The translations under genes were made by a program, and so were the position numbers. Below, in pieces: positions 1 to 7,462 of a stretch of DNA of 11,521 nucleotides. Source of the DNA: Candidatus Peregrinibacteria bacterium CG11_big_fil_rev_8_21_14_0_20_46_8. GTDB lineage: Bacteria > Patescibacteriota > Gracilibacteria > UBA1369 > UM-FILTER-53-11. Location: positions 1-11,521 of the forward strand of contig PCVQ01000008.1 of NCBI GenBank assembly GCA_002796025.1, given 5' to 3'. The notes under the pieces were generated by a model. It was given only the letters and a program-made list of their open reading frames with translations, did not search any database and was not told the origin of the DNA. Each line of letters opens with the position of its first letter. The stretch's first letter is position 1.

Positions 1-317
1 CGCATTTGTTGCAACTGCAGGATGCATTTAATAAAGCCTGCGAGACGGCCAAAACTGAAGCTAAGCAGAAGATGGCTAAAATTCCGGAAGCCGATAAAGA
101 GGCGCAGCAAGCGGTTTTGATCGAGCAGAAAAAAAAGCTGGAGGAGGCACTGGCTACTTTAAAGACAGCAGTACGGGAATCAACAAAAAATACTATGCAT
201 AAACTTGAGGGAATTGTGATGCAAAAAGAGGTATCCGAGATTTCGCGAATTGAGATGGAGATTGAAAAACTGGCTCCATCAGTTGAGCAGCTACACAAAC
301 AAGAACAAAAACAATAA
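1..317 (+). CDS. C-terminal part of a coiled-coil protein of unknown function (5' truncated)
   Basis: The reading frame is open to the left edge (a His codon at 3-5 precedes the TTG at 6), so this is probably the 3' end of a longer gene rather than a gene starting at 6. About 104 residues are visible. They are rich in Lys, Glu, Gln and Ala, with long stretches compatible with amphipathic helix or coiled coil, roughly from KKLEEALATLKTAV through IEMEIEKLAPSVEQL. There is no Cys pair, signal peptide or membrane segment in the visible part. The protein ends in a Gln/Lys tail (HKQEQKQ). The TAA stop is 2 nt before the next start, so it is probably cotranscribed with the small gene and pyruvate kinase downstream. 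I do not recognise the family; a scaffold or structural helical protein is possible, but no function can be assigned. Confidence 0.6.
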   Translation, partial: HLLQLQDAFNKACETAKTEAKQKMAKIPEADKEAQQAVLIEQKKKLEEALATLKTAVRESTKNTMHKLEGIVMQKEVSEISRIEMEIEKLAPSVEQLHKQEQKQ

Positions 318-319
318 CT

Positions 320-574
320 ATGGTTAACGAACAACAACAGGTACCGCAAAGCGGAAAACAGCAGGCCGCCCCAGAGCAAGTTGCTGCAAAACCCTCGGGC
401 AATCCCGAAATGGTAAAATTATTAGAGGGACGCACCGGAGCGGAAGCCGTTGATGCGCTGTCAGCCTCGATGAGTGCACGCGGAACCGAACAGATCAATG
501 CAGCGATAAGGGGTCTGCAAAATCTGGTATCAAAAGCGCCGGAGCCGCAGTCGCCGGAAAAAAAACTCGGTTAA
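320..574 (+). CDS. Small Gln/Pro/Ala-rich hypothetical protein (84 aa)
   Basis: An 84-residue protein with an ATG start 2 nt after the upstream stop and a TAA stop 6 nt before pyruvate kinase, so it sits inside an apparent three-gene operon. Residues 1-30 are low complexity (Gln, Pro, Ala, Lys) and probably disordered. Residues 31-71 look helical (PEMVKLLEGRTGAEAVDAL...INAAIRGLQNLV). The tail is again Pro/Lys rich. There is no signal peptide or transmembrane helix. The start has no Shine-Dalgarno motif; the region before it is A-rich. The family is not recognised. The shared low-complexity Gln/Lys character with the preceding gene product could mean the two are functionally linked, but this is only an inference from position and composition. 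Confidence 0.6.
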   Translation: MVNEQQQVPQSGKQQAAPEQVAAKPSGNPEMVKLLEGRTGAEAVDALSASMSARGTEQINAAIRGLQNLVSKAPEPQSPEKKLG

Positions 575-580
575 TCTTCC

Positions 581-1996
581 ATGGAAAATCGCACCAAAAT
601 TGTCTGTACCATTGGACCGGCCTCTGAGGAGAAGGCCGTTTTAAAAAAAATGGTGCGGGCGGGCATGGATGTGGTGCGGATTAATTTTTCGCACGGAACA
701 TACGAGCAAGCCCGTAAGATTATTAAAAATGTGCGCGAGGTGAGTAATGAGCTGGGGCGCGAAGTTGCGATTGTGCAGGATTTACAGGGACCGAAGATTC
801 GGCTGGGCAAGTTGCCGGCTGAGGGTATCCGTGTGGTGCGCGGAAAACAAATTGTTTTTAGCGTGAAAAATGCAATATATTCGCCTGTCAAAAAAATAGT
901 TCCAATTCAATACAAACATCTTGCTGCCGATGTTACGGCCGGAGATCATATTTTAATTGAAGATGGATTGATTGAAGTGCGCGTTGTGTCGAGCAGCGCA
1001 AAGACAGGACTCATTACGTGTACAGTCGTGACGCCCGGAATTTTAAAAAGTAATAAGGGAATTAATGTGCCCACTGCTTCAATTTCGGCGGATCCTCTAA
1101 CCGCAAAAGATAGGCGCGATTTGAAGTTTGGACTCGAACAGGGAGTGGATTTTATTGCACTCTCTTTTGTAAGAAACGCCGAAGAGATTGAGAACTTGCG
1201 AAAATTCATTCAGAAAAGAAAGAGCAAGTCTCAAATTATTGCAAAAATCGAACGTCATGAAGCAATAATGAATATGGATGAAATTCTTAAAGCCGCTGAC
1301 GCGGTTATGGTGGCGCGCGGCGACTTAGGAGTGGAAGTTCCGGCCGAATATGTGCCGATTTATCAAAAAAAGATTATTCAAAAATGTTTAGAGCTGGGAC
1401 GGCCAGTTATTGTTGCAACGCAGATGCTACAGTCGATGATTGAAAATCCACGGCCAACGCGTGCAGAAATTTCCGATGTTGCAACGGCGATCTTTGATCA
1501 TGCCGATGCAATTATGCTGAGCAATGAGACGGCAGTCGGGAGATATCCGGTGGAGGCTGCGGCAACAATGGCACGCACTGCTGAAGCAGTGGAAAAAGAG
1601 CTCGGACGGCATCCGCAACTACTCAATGCAAAACAGCGCAAAAAATTGAAGCAGACCGATGCGGTATGCCTCAATGCGTGTTCACTTGCCGACGACATTG
1701 GTGCAAAGTGGATTATTGCAATCACCAAGGGCGGTTACACGTTACGGGAACTCTCAAAACATAGACCAAATACTCCAATTATTTGCATCACGCCAAATAG
1801 TACCGTTGCGCGGCAAAGTGCATTGGTATGGGGATGCTTGCAGACAATTCACGTCAAAAGAAATACACGCAATCCTCTCTCCTATATTCGCGCTGAACTT
1901 AAAAAGCGAAAACTCGCAAAAGCGGGTGATACCGTTGTAGTCTGCAATACATCGGCACAAAATGGTGAAAAACTGATTACGACACTAAAAATATAG
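581..1996 (+). CDS. pyk: Pyruvate kinase
   Basis: Converts phosphoenolpyruvate and ADP to pyruvate and ATP, the last step of glycolysis, in the cytoplasm. The 471-residue length is typical of bacterial pyruvate kinases. The N-terminal TIM barrel shows TKIVCTIGPAS (5-15), the substrate/K+ site RINFSHG with R33, N35 and S37, and VQDLQGPKIR with D67. The B domain covers roughly residues 71-170. The catalytic motif IIAKIERHEAIMNMDEIL carries K222 and E224, followed by VMVARGDLGVE with D248 and the phosphate-binding region VATQML (T280). The C-terminal regulatory domain (about 355-471) has TKGGYTLRELSKHRPNTPI, the usual effector-pocket strand and helix. DAIMLSNETAVGRYPVEA has Asn where Gly is common (GET). 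The start has no Shine-Dalgarno; it lies 6 nt after the preceding gene. The TAG stop abuts the TATACT box of the ruvC promoter. Confidence 0.97.
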   Translation: MENRTKIVCTIGPASEEKAVLKKMVRAGMDVVRINFSHGTYEQARKIIKNVREVSNELGREVAIVQDLQGPKIRLGKLPAEGIRVVRGKQIVFSVKNAIYSPVKKIVPIQYKHLAADVTAGDHILIEDGLIEVRVVSSSAKTGLITCTVVTPGILKSNKGINVPTASISADPLTAKDRRDLKFGLEQGVDFIALSFVRNAEEIENLRKFIQKRKSKSQIIAKIERHEAIMNMDEILKAADAVMVARGDLGVEVPAEYVPIYQKKIIQKCLELGRPVIVATQMLQSMIENPRPTRAEISDVATAIFDHADAIMLSNETAVGRYPVEAAATMARTAEAVEKELGRHPQLLNAKQRKKLKQTDAVCLNACSLADDIGAKWIIAITKGGYTLRELSKHRPNTPIICITPNSTVARQSALVWGCLQTIHVKRNTRNPLSYIRAELKKRKLAKAGDTVVVCNTSAQNGEKLITTLKI

Positions 1997-2002
1997 TATA
2001 CT
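1997..2002 (+). promoter_or_regulatory. -10 box (TATACT) for a leaderless ruvC transcript
   Basis: TATACT begins immediately after the pyruvate kinase TAG stop and ends 6 nt before the ruvC ATG. With the usual 6-7 nt from -10 box to start site, transcription would begin at or next to the A of the ATG, giving a leaderless mRNA. No convincing -35 hexamer stands 16-18 nt upstream. AGTATACT here is self-complementary, so the same bases also give TATACT on the other strand. Confidence 0.5.
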
Positions 2003-2008
2003 GTTCGC

Positions 2009-2494
2009 ATGCGCCTCATGGGAATCGATCCTGGTATTGAACGAACCGGTTTTGCAATTCTTGAACAAGATGGCCAAGGCGCTTTGACCTTGCTGGATTA
2101 CGGACGTATTTATACGCCTAAAACACATACGTTAAGCGAGCGCCTTCATATGCTCGCCGGCGATCTAAGCCAGCTTGTGAAACAATGGAAACCGAATATC
2201 GCCGCGCTCGAAGAGCTCTTCTTTTCTAAGAATGTTAAAACCGCCCTAACGGTTTCGCATGCACGGGGGATTATTTTAGAAATTTTTGAAGAGCACGGCG
2301 TTCCACATCGAGCATTTAATCCCGGCACAATTAAACGAACAGTAACCGGCGATGGCCGGGCCGATAAAGTGCAAATTCAAAAAATGGTTGGAATGACATT
2401 TGGCATTCAGCCAAAGAGCGACGATGCGTGCGATGCAATCGCGTGTGCACTCTGTCTCCACTCTCATCTTGCTATTCCACAATCACTCGCATGA
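2009..2494 (+). CDS. ruvC: Holliday junction resolvase RuvC
   Basis: Endonuclease that cuts Holliday junctions symmetrically after RuvAB branch migration, in the cytoplasm. The 161 residues are slightly fewer than the E. coli protein. The RNase H-like fold signature is complete: MGIDPGIERTGFA with D7, the acidic residue of ALEELFFSKN (E68), and the C-terminal PKSDDACDAIACAL with D139 and D142, giving the four-carboxylate metal site. The junction-contact segment FFSKNVKTALTVSHARG and RAFNPGTIKRTVTGDGRADKVQIQKMV are also typical. ruvA and ruvB are not adjacent. The start is the ATG 6 nt after a TATACT box; there is no Shine-Dalgarno. The TGA stop overlaps the ATG of the next gene (ATGA), so the downstream gene is probably translationally coupled. 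Confidence 0.95.
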   Translation: MRLMGIDPGIERTGFAILEQDGQGALTLLDYGRIYTPKTHTLSERLHMLAGDLSQLVKQWKPNIAALEELFFSKNVKTALTVSHARGIILEIFEEHGVPHRAFNPGTIKRTVTGDGRADKVQIQKMVGMTFGIQPKSDDACDAIACALCLHSHLAIPQSLA

Positions 2495-4062
2495 AGGCAA
2501 AAACAGAACATCTTTTAGTGCGAATTTTTCAAGTACTGACTGTGCTGGGTGTGGTGGCAATTGTTTTTTTACTGATTACGAAGTACGATATTTTGAATCG
2601 CTCCGGAGGTGATGCGCCGGATACACTTGCGGAAGAAAATTCTGCCGAGCCGGCCAAGCGCGTGCAGCGGCCTCGCAGCACCGGAAATCAGAGCTATGAA
2701 AAATTAATTAGCGATGGCGATGCGGCTCACTTTGCGGGAGAGGATGATCGTGCACTGATTTTTTATCAAGAGGCTGCGGAAAAAGAGCCGCGCGAGGCAA
2801 AGGCGTACGAGCGCATCGGCGACCTCTATTTTGAACAAAAAAATTACTCATCCGCACAACGCAACTTTGAACTTGCGGCTACGCTAAGCGAATCTTCAGA
2901 ACAGCTGCAGATAAAGATCGCTCGTACACTTTTAGGCCAGCGCAAAATTCTGGAGGCGCGTACGGTGCTCAATGGTATTCAATCGCAGGAAGTTTTCTTT
3001 TTGCAAGGCGCGATTGCCTCATTTTTGAATGAACAGGAAGAATCGAAGCGTCTCCTCAATGAATCGCTTACAGCAGGAACAAACCAAAAATATATCCAAG
3101 ACGCGCAGCGCATTCTGGATGCTTACAAAATTTTCGATCTGACACAAGGTGGTAAAATCGAATTTTTGCAGGCAATGATCGCCAAAGCGTTCAGCGACGC
3201 CGGCGAATTTGGGTTGGCTATTGAATTGAGCTTTGATGCACTCAAACACAAGCATGACTACCGCGACGTATGGATTATTCTTGGCCACGCCTTTTTGAAT
3301 GAACGCAAGTGGCTCGATGCCGAAGACGCTATGAAAAAAGCGATCGAATTGGATGCAGAACATGCGTCCGCTTATTTTTTCCGCGGCATAGCGCGCAAGG
3401 AACTTGGCAATAGGGCGTCGGCAAAAGAAGATTTTGAAACCGCACTGCGCGCGGGATGGGAGCCAAAAATCTTTGCGCAGCAGCATCTTGCAGAACTGAA
3501 CTTTGCCGAAGGCGACTTAGATGCCGCATTCCGCTACTCAAGGGATGTGGTTAAAACAGATCCGACAAATATCGAGCGCTTCATCCGTCCGATTGCGCTG
3601 GCAATAGATTCGGTGAACAAACCTCAAGATGCGCTTGAAATTGCAAAACTCGGCCTCAGTACACATCCCGATTCCGCGCTCGCAAACAGTCTGCGCGGCT
3701 GGGCCGAACTTGCAAATGGGAATACAAAAGATGCACGCACCTACTTGCAGCGTGCGCTAACCCTGGATAATGGGCTGGAGAGCGCGTATTTAAATTTAGG
3801 AAAATTAGAACGCGCAGAAGAGCGCTACGTTGAAGCGCTGCGCAATTTTGAAATCGCTGCAAGTCTTGCAGAAAAAAACAATAATCAACCCATTCGCACA
3901 ACTGCAGAATTTCTTCTAAACGAACTGCGTGCTAAGATGGACTCAGGAGAGATTAAAATTAAAGAAACGGTTGAAGTTCCAACGGCAACTCCTCCGCCAG
4001 AAAGAATTCCTCTCCCTGCTGCACCGCCGCCGGCTCCGCAAGCATCCTTATCTCTTTTATAA
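2491..4062 (+). CDS. Membrane-anchored TPR protein
   Basis: A 523-residue protein if it starts at the ATG overlapping the ruvC stop. The same frame is open to 2428, but that would place 21 implausible residues inside ruvC. A short basic N-terminus is followed by one hydrophobic helix (about 8-29, LLVRIFQVLTVLGVVAIVFLL), so the protein is probably anchored as a signal anchor. A polar linker (30-66) leads to tetratricopeptide repeats: about 67-100, 104-137, 257-290, 291-324, 325-358, 393-426 and 429-462, recognisable by A/G/Y/F patterning such as AKAYERIGDLYFEQKNYSSA and SAYLNLGKLERAEERYVEAL. The tail is Pro rich (TPPPERIPLPAAPPPAP). Such proteins serve as assembly scaffolds. The gene ends 2 nt before the prepilin peptidase, which suggests a role in pilus or envelope assembly, but the specific function is unknown. 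Confidence 0.85.
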   Translation: MKAKTEHLLVRIFQVLTVLGVVAIVFLLITKYDILNRSGGDAPDTLAEENSAEPAKRVQRPRSTGNQSYEKLISDGDAAHFAGEDDRALIFYQEAAEKEPREAKAYERIGDLYFEQKNYSSAQRNFELAATLSESSEQLQIKIARTLLGQRKILEARTVLNGIQSQEVFFLQGAIASFLNEQEESKRLLNESLTAGTNQKYIQDAQRILDAYKIFDLTQGGKIEFLQAMIAKAFSDAGEFGLAIELSFDALKHKHDYRDVWIILGHAFLNERKWLDAEDAMKKAIELDAEHASAYFFRGIARKELGNRASAKEDFETALRAGWEPKIFAQQHLAELNFAEGDLDAAFRYSRDVVKTDPTNIERFIRPIALAIDSVNKPQDALEIAKLGLSTHPDSALANSLRGWAELANGNTKDARTYLQRALTLDNGLESAYLNLGKLERAEERYVEALRNFEIAASLAEKNNNQPIRTTAEFLLNELRAKMDSGEIKIKETVEVPTATPPPERIPLPAAPPPAPQASLSLL

Positions 4063-4064
4063 CT

Positions 4065-4868
4065 ATGCTCATACAATTTCTCATTCTTGTTACCATTTTC
4101 TTTTTTGGTGCTGCTATCGGCAGCTTTACGAGCGTAGTTATTTACCGTCTGCATAGAAAAATAAAAGGAATTATTCGCGGACGCTCAAAGTGCACCGACT
4201 GCTCCACAACTCTCAAAACGATTGATCTTATTCCGGTGCTCAGCTTTATTGCACAGCGCGGTAAGTGCCGTTACTGCAACAAAGATATCTCGTATATGTA
4301 TCCCCTGCTCGAGCTTATTACCGGGCTGCTCTTTGTTGCACTCTATTTAAAATTTCCTTTTATTGAACCTACGACGCTCTTCTTTTCAGTTACAAACTTC
4401 TTTCTCTTCCTATTGTATGGCATCTACGTTTTTGTCCTCATCTTCACTTTTTTCTACGATTTAAAATATATGGAAATTGCAGATGAGATTTTGCTGCCCG
4501 CAATTTTACTGGGACTTATTGCGACGCTTGGTCATCCTTATACTCCACAAATTATCGATGCGCTTATTGGCGGCGCAATCGGTGCGGCATTTTTTGCAAT
4601 TCAATTTGGACTTTCTAAGGGGAAGTGGGTTGGGCTTGGAGATGTGCGTATCGGCGCATTTATGGGTGTCATTCTCGGCTGGCAAATGGTGCTGGTCGCG
4701 CTCTTTGTCTCGTATATTATCGGCACCCTCGCATCTTTCTTTATTATCCTGAATAAGAAAAAACTTTTTGGCGTAAAGGTTCCGCTGGCTCCCTTTTTGG
4801 TCACCGGCACGCTCGTAACGATCTTTTACGGTGACGTGCTGCTCGGCTGGTACTTGGGAGTGCTGTAG
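4065..4868 (+). CDS. pilD: Type IV prepilin peptidase (PilD/A24 family)
   Basis: Polytopic membrane aspartyl protease that cleaves the leader of type IV prepilins and pseudopilins and, in many members, N-methylates the new N-terminus. At 267 residues it has the usual length. The N-terminus has the conserved AAIGSFTSVVIYRLH (GSF at 19-21). The cytoplasmic loop retains both zinc-type Cys pairs, C43/C46 and C68/C71 (CTDC...CRYC), and the DLIPVLSF motif between them. The catalytic aspartates are D132 in FFYDLKYMEIADEILLP and D193 in VGLGDVRIGAFMG (the GxGD motif). The C-terminal KVPLAPFLVTG corresponds to the usual IPFGPFL. Around seven to eight membrane segments are visible. It follows the TPR gene by 2 nt without a Shine-Dalgarno. 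No pilin gene lies in the window, so its substrates must be encoded elsewhere. Confidence 0.94.
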   Translation: MLIQFLILVTIFFFGAAIGSFTSVVIYRLHRKIKGIIRGRSKCTDCSTTLKTIDLIPVLSFIAQRGKCRYCNKDISYMYPLLELITGLLFVALYLKFPFIEPTTLFFSVTNFFLFLLYGIYVFVLIFTFFYDLKYMEIADEILLPAILLGLIATLGHPYTPQIIDALIGGAIGAAFFAIQFGLSKGKWVGLGDVRIGAFMGVILGWQMVLVALFVSYIIGTLASFFIILNKKKLFGVKVPLAPFLVTGTLVTIFYGDVLLGWYLGVL

Positions 4869-4870
4869 AT

Positions 4871-4876
4871 TATACT
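4871..4876 (+). promoter_or_regulatory. -10 box (TATACT) for a leaderless gpmI transcript
   Basis: TATACT lies 2 nt after the prepilin peptidase stop and ends 6 nt before the GTG start of the mutase, the same spacing as at ruvC. It is part of the 10-mer TATACTGCGG, which recurs exactly at the tRNA-Arg promoter (from 11463). The expected start site coincides with the GTG. No clear -35 box is seen at 16-18 nt. Confidence 0.5.
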
Positions 4877-4882
4877 GCGGGC

Positions 4883-6418
4883 GTGAAAAAAGTGCTGCTT
4901 ATTATTTTGGATGGATTTGGCGAGGGCAAGGAGTACGCCGGCAATGCACTCTATTTGGCGAAGACGCCAACACTCGACCGCTTGCGCGCGCGTCATCCAT
5001 GGACGCTTTTAAAAGCGTCGGGCAATGCAGTCGGGGTGCCGGAGGGAACACAGGGCGGCTCCGAAATCGGACACTTAACTATTGGCGCGGGCAGAGTTGT
5101 TTTGCAGCCGCTAGAGGGAATAAACCGCTCCATTGAAGACGGCTCTTTTTTTAAAAAGCAGATTTTGCTTGAGGCGTGTAAGCGGGTGCGCGAGCAAAAA
5201 TCTGCGCTCCACTTGCTCGGCATGCTCTCCGATCAAGGCGTTCATGCACATATCGATCATCTCTTTGCACTGTTAAAGCTGGCAAAAGAGCAAGGCGTGC
5301 CAAAGGTTTTTATCCACATTATTACCGATGGCCGAGATGTGCGCGAAAAGAGCGCAACTGAATTCATTCATGCGCTCACAGAAAAAATTAAAGAGCTGGA
5401 GATGGAAGAGACGGCATCGATCGCCACGCTTATGGGCCGCTACTTTGCCATGGATCGCGACGACAATTGGGACCGCACACAGGAAGCCTATGATTTATTG
5501 ACCCTTGGCAAAGGCACGCGCGAAGAGAAGGCTGAAAATGCGATTTTGAATGCGTATGAGCGTGAGATAAAATCCGACTACTATCTCTACCCGGTTGTAC
5601 TCGACGAACGCGGAACGATTCACGATGAAGATGCGGTTATCTTTTTTAATTTCCGCTCTGACCGCACGCGTCAACTGACGTACTGTTTTACCGGCGAAAA
5701 AGAGGTAGGCTTTAAGCAAGAGAAAGCGGTGCGGCCGTTTTTTGTCTGCATGGGGCCGTATTCAAACACCGCGCCTATTGTCTTTCCGGCGATTCCGGTG
5801 CAGCACAATTTGGGCGAAGTGGTTGCCAAGGCCGGCCTTAAGCAGCTTCGCATTGCAGAAACCGAAAAGTACGCACACGTAACCTACTTTTTTAACAGCC
5901 AGCTTGATCATCCGGTCGAGGGCGAGGAGCGGATTCTCATTGATTCGCCAAAGACACCGTCGTACGCGCAAAAGCCGGAGATGAGCGCGCGCGAAATTAC
6001 CGACAAACTCGTGCCGATTATTGCCGACAATAAATACGACTTCATTGTGCTGAACTTCGCAAATCTCGACCTCGTCCCCCACTCCGCAAATCTCAAAGCT
6101 TCCATTACCGCGTGCGAAGTTATCGACGAGTGCCTCACAAAAATTCTGCACCAGACTAAAGAGAGCAACTATACGGTTCTTATTACCGGTGATCATGGTA
6201 ATGTAGAGTACATGCTCTACGACAACGGCGATCCCTGCCCGAGCCACTCGAAAAATCCCGTGCCGTTAATACTGGTGGATTTAGATACCTCGCTAAAATT
6301 GGAACATCAAGGGCAATCAGGGGGTGAGCTCAAAGACGTAGCGCCTACGATTTTAGATCTTATGAAACTTGAGCAGCCAAAAGATATGACCGGACACAGT
6401 TTATTGATTCACGAATAA
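4883..6418 (+). CDS. gpmI: 2,3-bisphosphoglycerate-independent phosphoglycerate mutase
   Basis: Interconverts 3- and 2-phosphoglycerate in glycolysis, using a Mn-dependent phosphoserine intermediate, in the cytoplasm. At 511 residues it has the normal length for this alkaline-phosphatase-superfamily enzyme. Visible motifs are LIILDGFG (metal Asp at 10), GGSEIGHLTIGAGRVV with catalytic S60, SDQGVHAHIDHL (about 117-128), ITDGRDV, MGRYFAMDRDDNWDR, FFNFRSDRTRQLT, the metal pair in NFANLDLVPHSANL, ITGDHGN, and the late HSKNPVPLILV. The usual PDMVGHTG is here LDLVPHSA: the metal-binding Asp and His are kept but the neighbours differ. The start is the GTG placed 6 nt after a TATACT box; no upstream ATG fits better. 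There is no Shine-Dalgarno. manC follows after 3 nt, so the two are probably cotranscribed. Confidence 0.96.
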   Translation: MKKVLLIILDGFGEGKEYAGNALYLAKTPTLDRLRARHPWTLLKASGNAVGVPEGTQGGSEIGHLTIGAGRVVLQPLEGINRSIEDGSFFKKQILLEACKRVREQKSALHLLGMLSDQGVHAHIDHLFALLKLAKEQGVPKVFIHIITDGRDVREKSATEFIHALTEKIKELEMEETASIATLMGRYFAMDRDDNWDRTQEAYDLLTLGKGTREEKAENAILNAYEREIKSDYYLYPVVLDERGTIHDEDAVIFFNFRSDRTRQLTYCFTGEKEVGFKQEKAVRPFFVCMGPYSNTAPIVFPAIPVQHNLGEVVAKAGLKQLRIAETEKYAHVTYFFNSQLDHPVEGEERILIDSPKTPSYAQKPEMSAREITDKLVPIIADNKYDFIVLNFANLDLVPHSANLKASITACEVIDECLTKILHQTKESNYTVLITGDHGNVEYMLYDNGDPCPSHSKNPVPLILVDLDTSLKLEHQGQSGGELKDVAPTILDLMKLEQPKDMTGHSLLIHE

Positions 6419-6421
6419 ATT

Positions 6422-7462
6422 ATGAAAGCACTCATTCTTGCAGGCGGCAGCGGCACACGGCTCTGGCCGGTCTCGCGCAAAAACAATCCAAAGCAGTTTC
6501 ATGCCTTTGTGGGAGATACCACCCTGCTGCAAGATGCTTTTGAGCGGCTGCACTTTTTGTCGCCCGAAGATATTTTTGTCTCTACTACCGAGCAGTACGC
6601 TGCGGAAATTAAGCGACAACTCCCGAAGCTGCGAAAAGAAAATGTTATTTTGGAGGCCGAGGCGCGCGATACCGGTCCGGCAATCGCGTATGCCGCGCAT
6701 GTTATTGGCAAGCGCGATCCGAATGCGGTCATGGCAGTAGTCTATGCCGATCACCTGGTGCGGCGCCCCGATGAATTTCGAAAAAAGCTGCTGGTTGCAG
6801 AAGCGGTTGCACGCAAAGAGCACACTATTAACATTATCGAGGTGCCCGCGACCGAGCCGAATCCAAATCTTGGCTATGTGAAGATAGGGAAAAAGCTGGG
6901 CGACATCGACGATAGCGCTCTCTACGCGCTTGAGCGCTTTGTTGAAAAACCGGATGCAAAAACTGCGGCACAGTATATTAAAGACAAAACCTATTTATGG
7001 AATACCGGCATGTACGTGTGGGAGATTAAAACAATTTTGGATGCATTCAAAAAATACGCGCCGGAAATTTATGAGTGCGTGACGAATGCAAAGGCGAACT
7101 ACGCCGACTGTCCTAAAATTTCACTCGACTATGCGGTGATGGAAAAAATCGATGTGGGGCGCGTGCGCATTATTCCCGCCGAACTTGGCTGGAGCGATAT
7201 TGGCAACTGGAATGCACTTTTTGACGAGATGGCCGACCATCCCGGCGCAAACTATATTCAAGGCGAGCATATTGGCCTTGAAACAGAGGGCTCAATGATT
7301 TTTAGCGACGTGCCAAACAAGCTGGTGGTGACAAGCGGATTAAAAGATATAATTATTGTAGATACCAAAGATGCACTGTTGGTCTTACCGCGGGAGCGCG
7401 CCGCCGAGGTGAAGGACTTGGTTGAGGAGCTGAAGAAACGAAAGAAGGGGGGGTGGGTGTAG
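6422..7462 (+). CDS. manC: Mannose-1-phosphate guanylyltransferase (GDP), nucleotidyltransferase domain only
   Basis: Makes GDP-mannose from mannose-1-phosphate and GTP, feeding glycan and lipid glycosylation. At 346 residues it is the single-domain form; the bifunctional ManC/AlgA enzymes have about 470-480 residues because of a C-terminal isomerase cupin, which is absent here. The N-terminal signature LILAGGSGTRLWPVSRKNNPKQF (5-27) gives the nucleotide-binding loop and the catalytic Arg/Lys. Others are the YADH metal region (108-111), NPNLGYVKIG, RFVEKPD (172-178), WNTGMYVW (193-200), ISLDYAVMEK (233-242) and LGWSDIGNW (255-263). A left-handed helix segment follows. It begins 3 nt after gpmI without a Shine-Dalgarno. 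A cupin like the missing domain is encoded about 0.4 kb downstream. The last codons contain a run of seven G (7447-7453). Confidence 0.94.
   Translation: MKALILAGGSGTRLWPVSRKNNPKQFHAFVGDTTLLQDAFERLHFLSPEDIFVSTTEQYAAEIKRQLPKLRKENVILEAEARDTGPAIAYAAHVIGKRDPNAVMAVVYADHLVRRPDEFRKKLLVAEAVARKEHTINIIEVPATEPNPNLGYVKIGKKLGDIDDSALYALERFVEKPDAKTAAQYIKDKTYLWNTGMYVWEIKTILDAFKKYAPEIYECVTNAKANYADCPKISLDYAVMEKIDVGRVRIIPAELGWSDIGNWNALFDEMADHPGANYIQGEHIGLETEGSMIFSDVPNKLVVTSGLKDIIIVDTKDALLVLPRERAAEVKDLVEELKKRKKGGWV

Noticed and set aside
2428..2490. Upstream extension of the TPR protein inside ruvC
   Set aside because: It would add 21 residues with no family resemblance and overlap ruvC by 67 nt. The ATG at 2491 gives a normal signal-anchor N-terminus and an ATGA coupling.
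2492..2494. UGA read as glycine (code 25, as in Gracilibacteria/Absconditabacteria)
   Set aside because: No gene here has internal UGA codons, which would be frequent under that code; the only UGA is the ruvC stop overlapping the next ATG.
3019..3486. 155-codon open frame on the - strand
   Set aside because: It is antisense to the TPR gene, with Cys/Phe/Arg-rich composition typical of a shadow frame.
4539..4544. TATACT inside the prepilin peptidase gene as a promoter
   Set aside because: It is not followed by a start codon of any supported gene; it shows that the motif alone is not sufficient evidence of a promoter.
5762..6247. 161-codon open frame on the - strand
   Set aside because: It lies wholly inside gpmI, whose motifs are unambiguous, and its translation shows no recognisable domain.
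7447..7457. G-rich tract (GGGGGGGTGGG) as a G-quadruplex or frameshift site
   Set aside because: There are only three G-runs of three or more close together, and it encodes the last residues of ManC directly before the stop, so neither reading has support.
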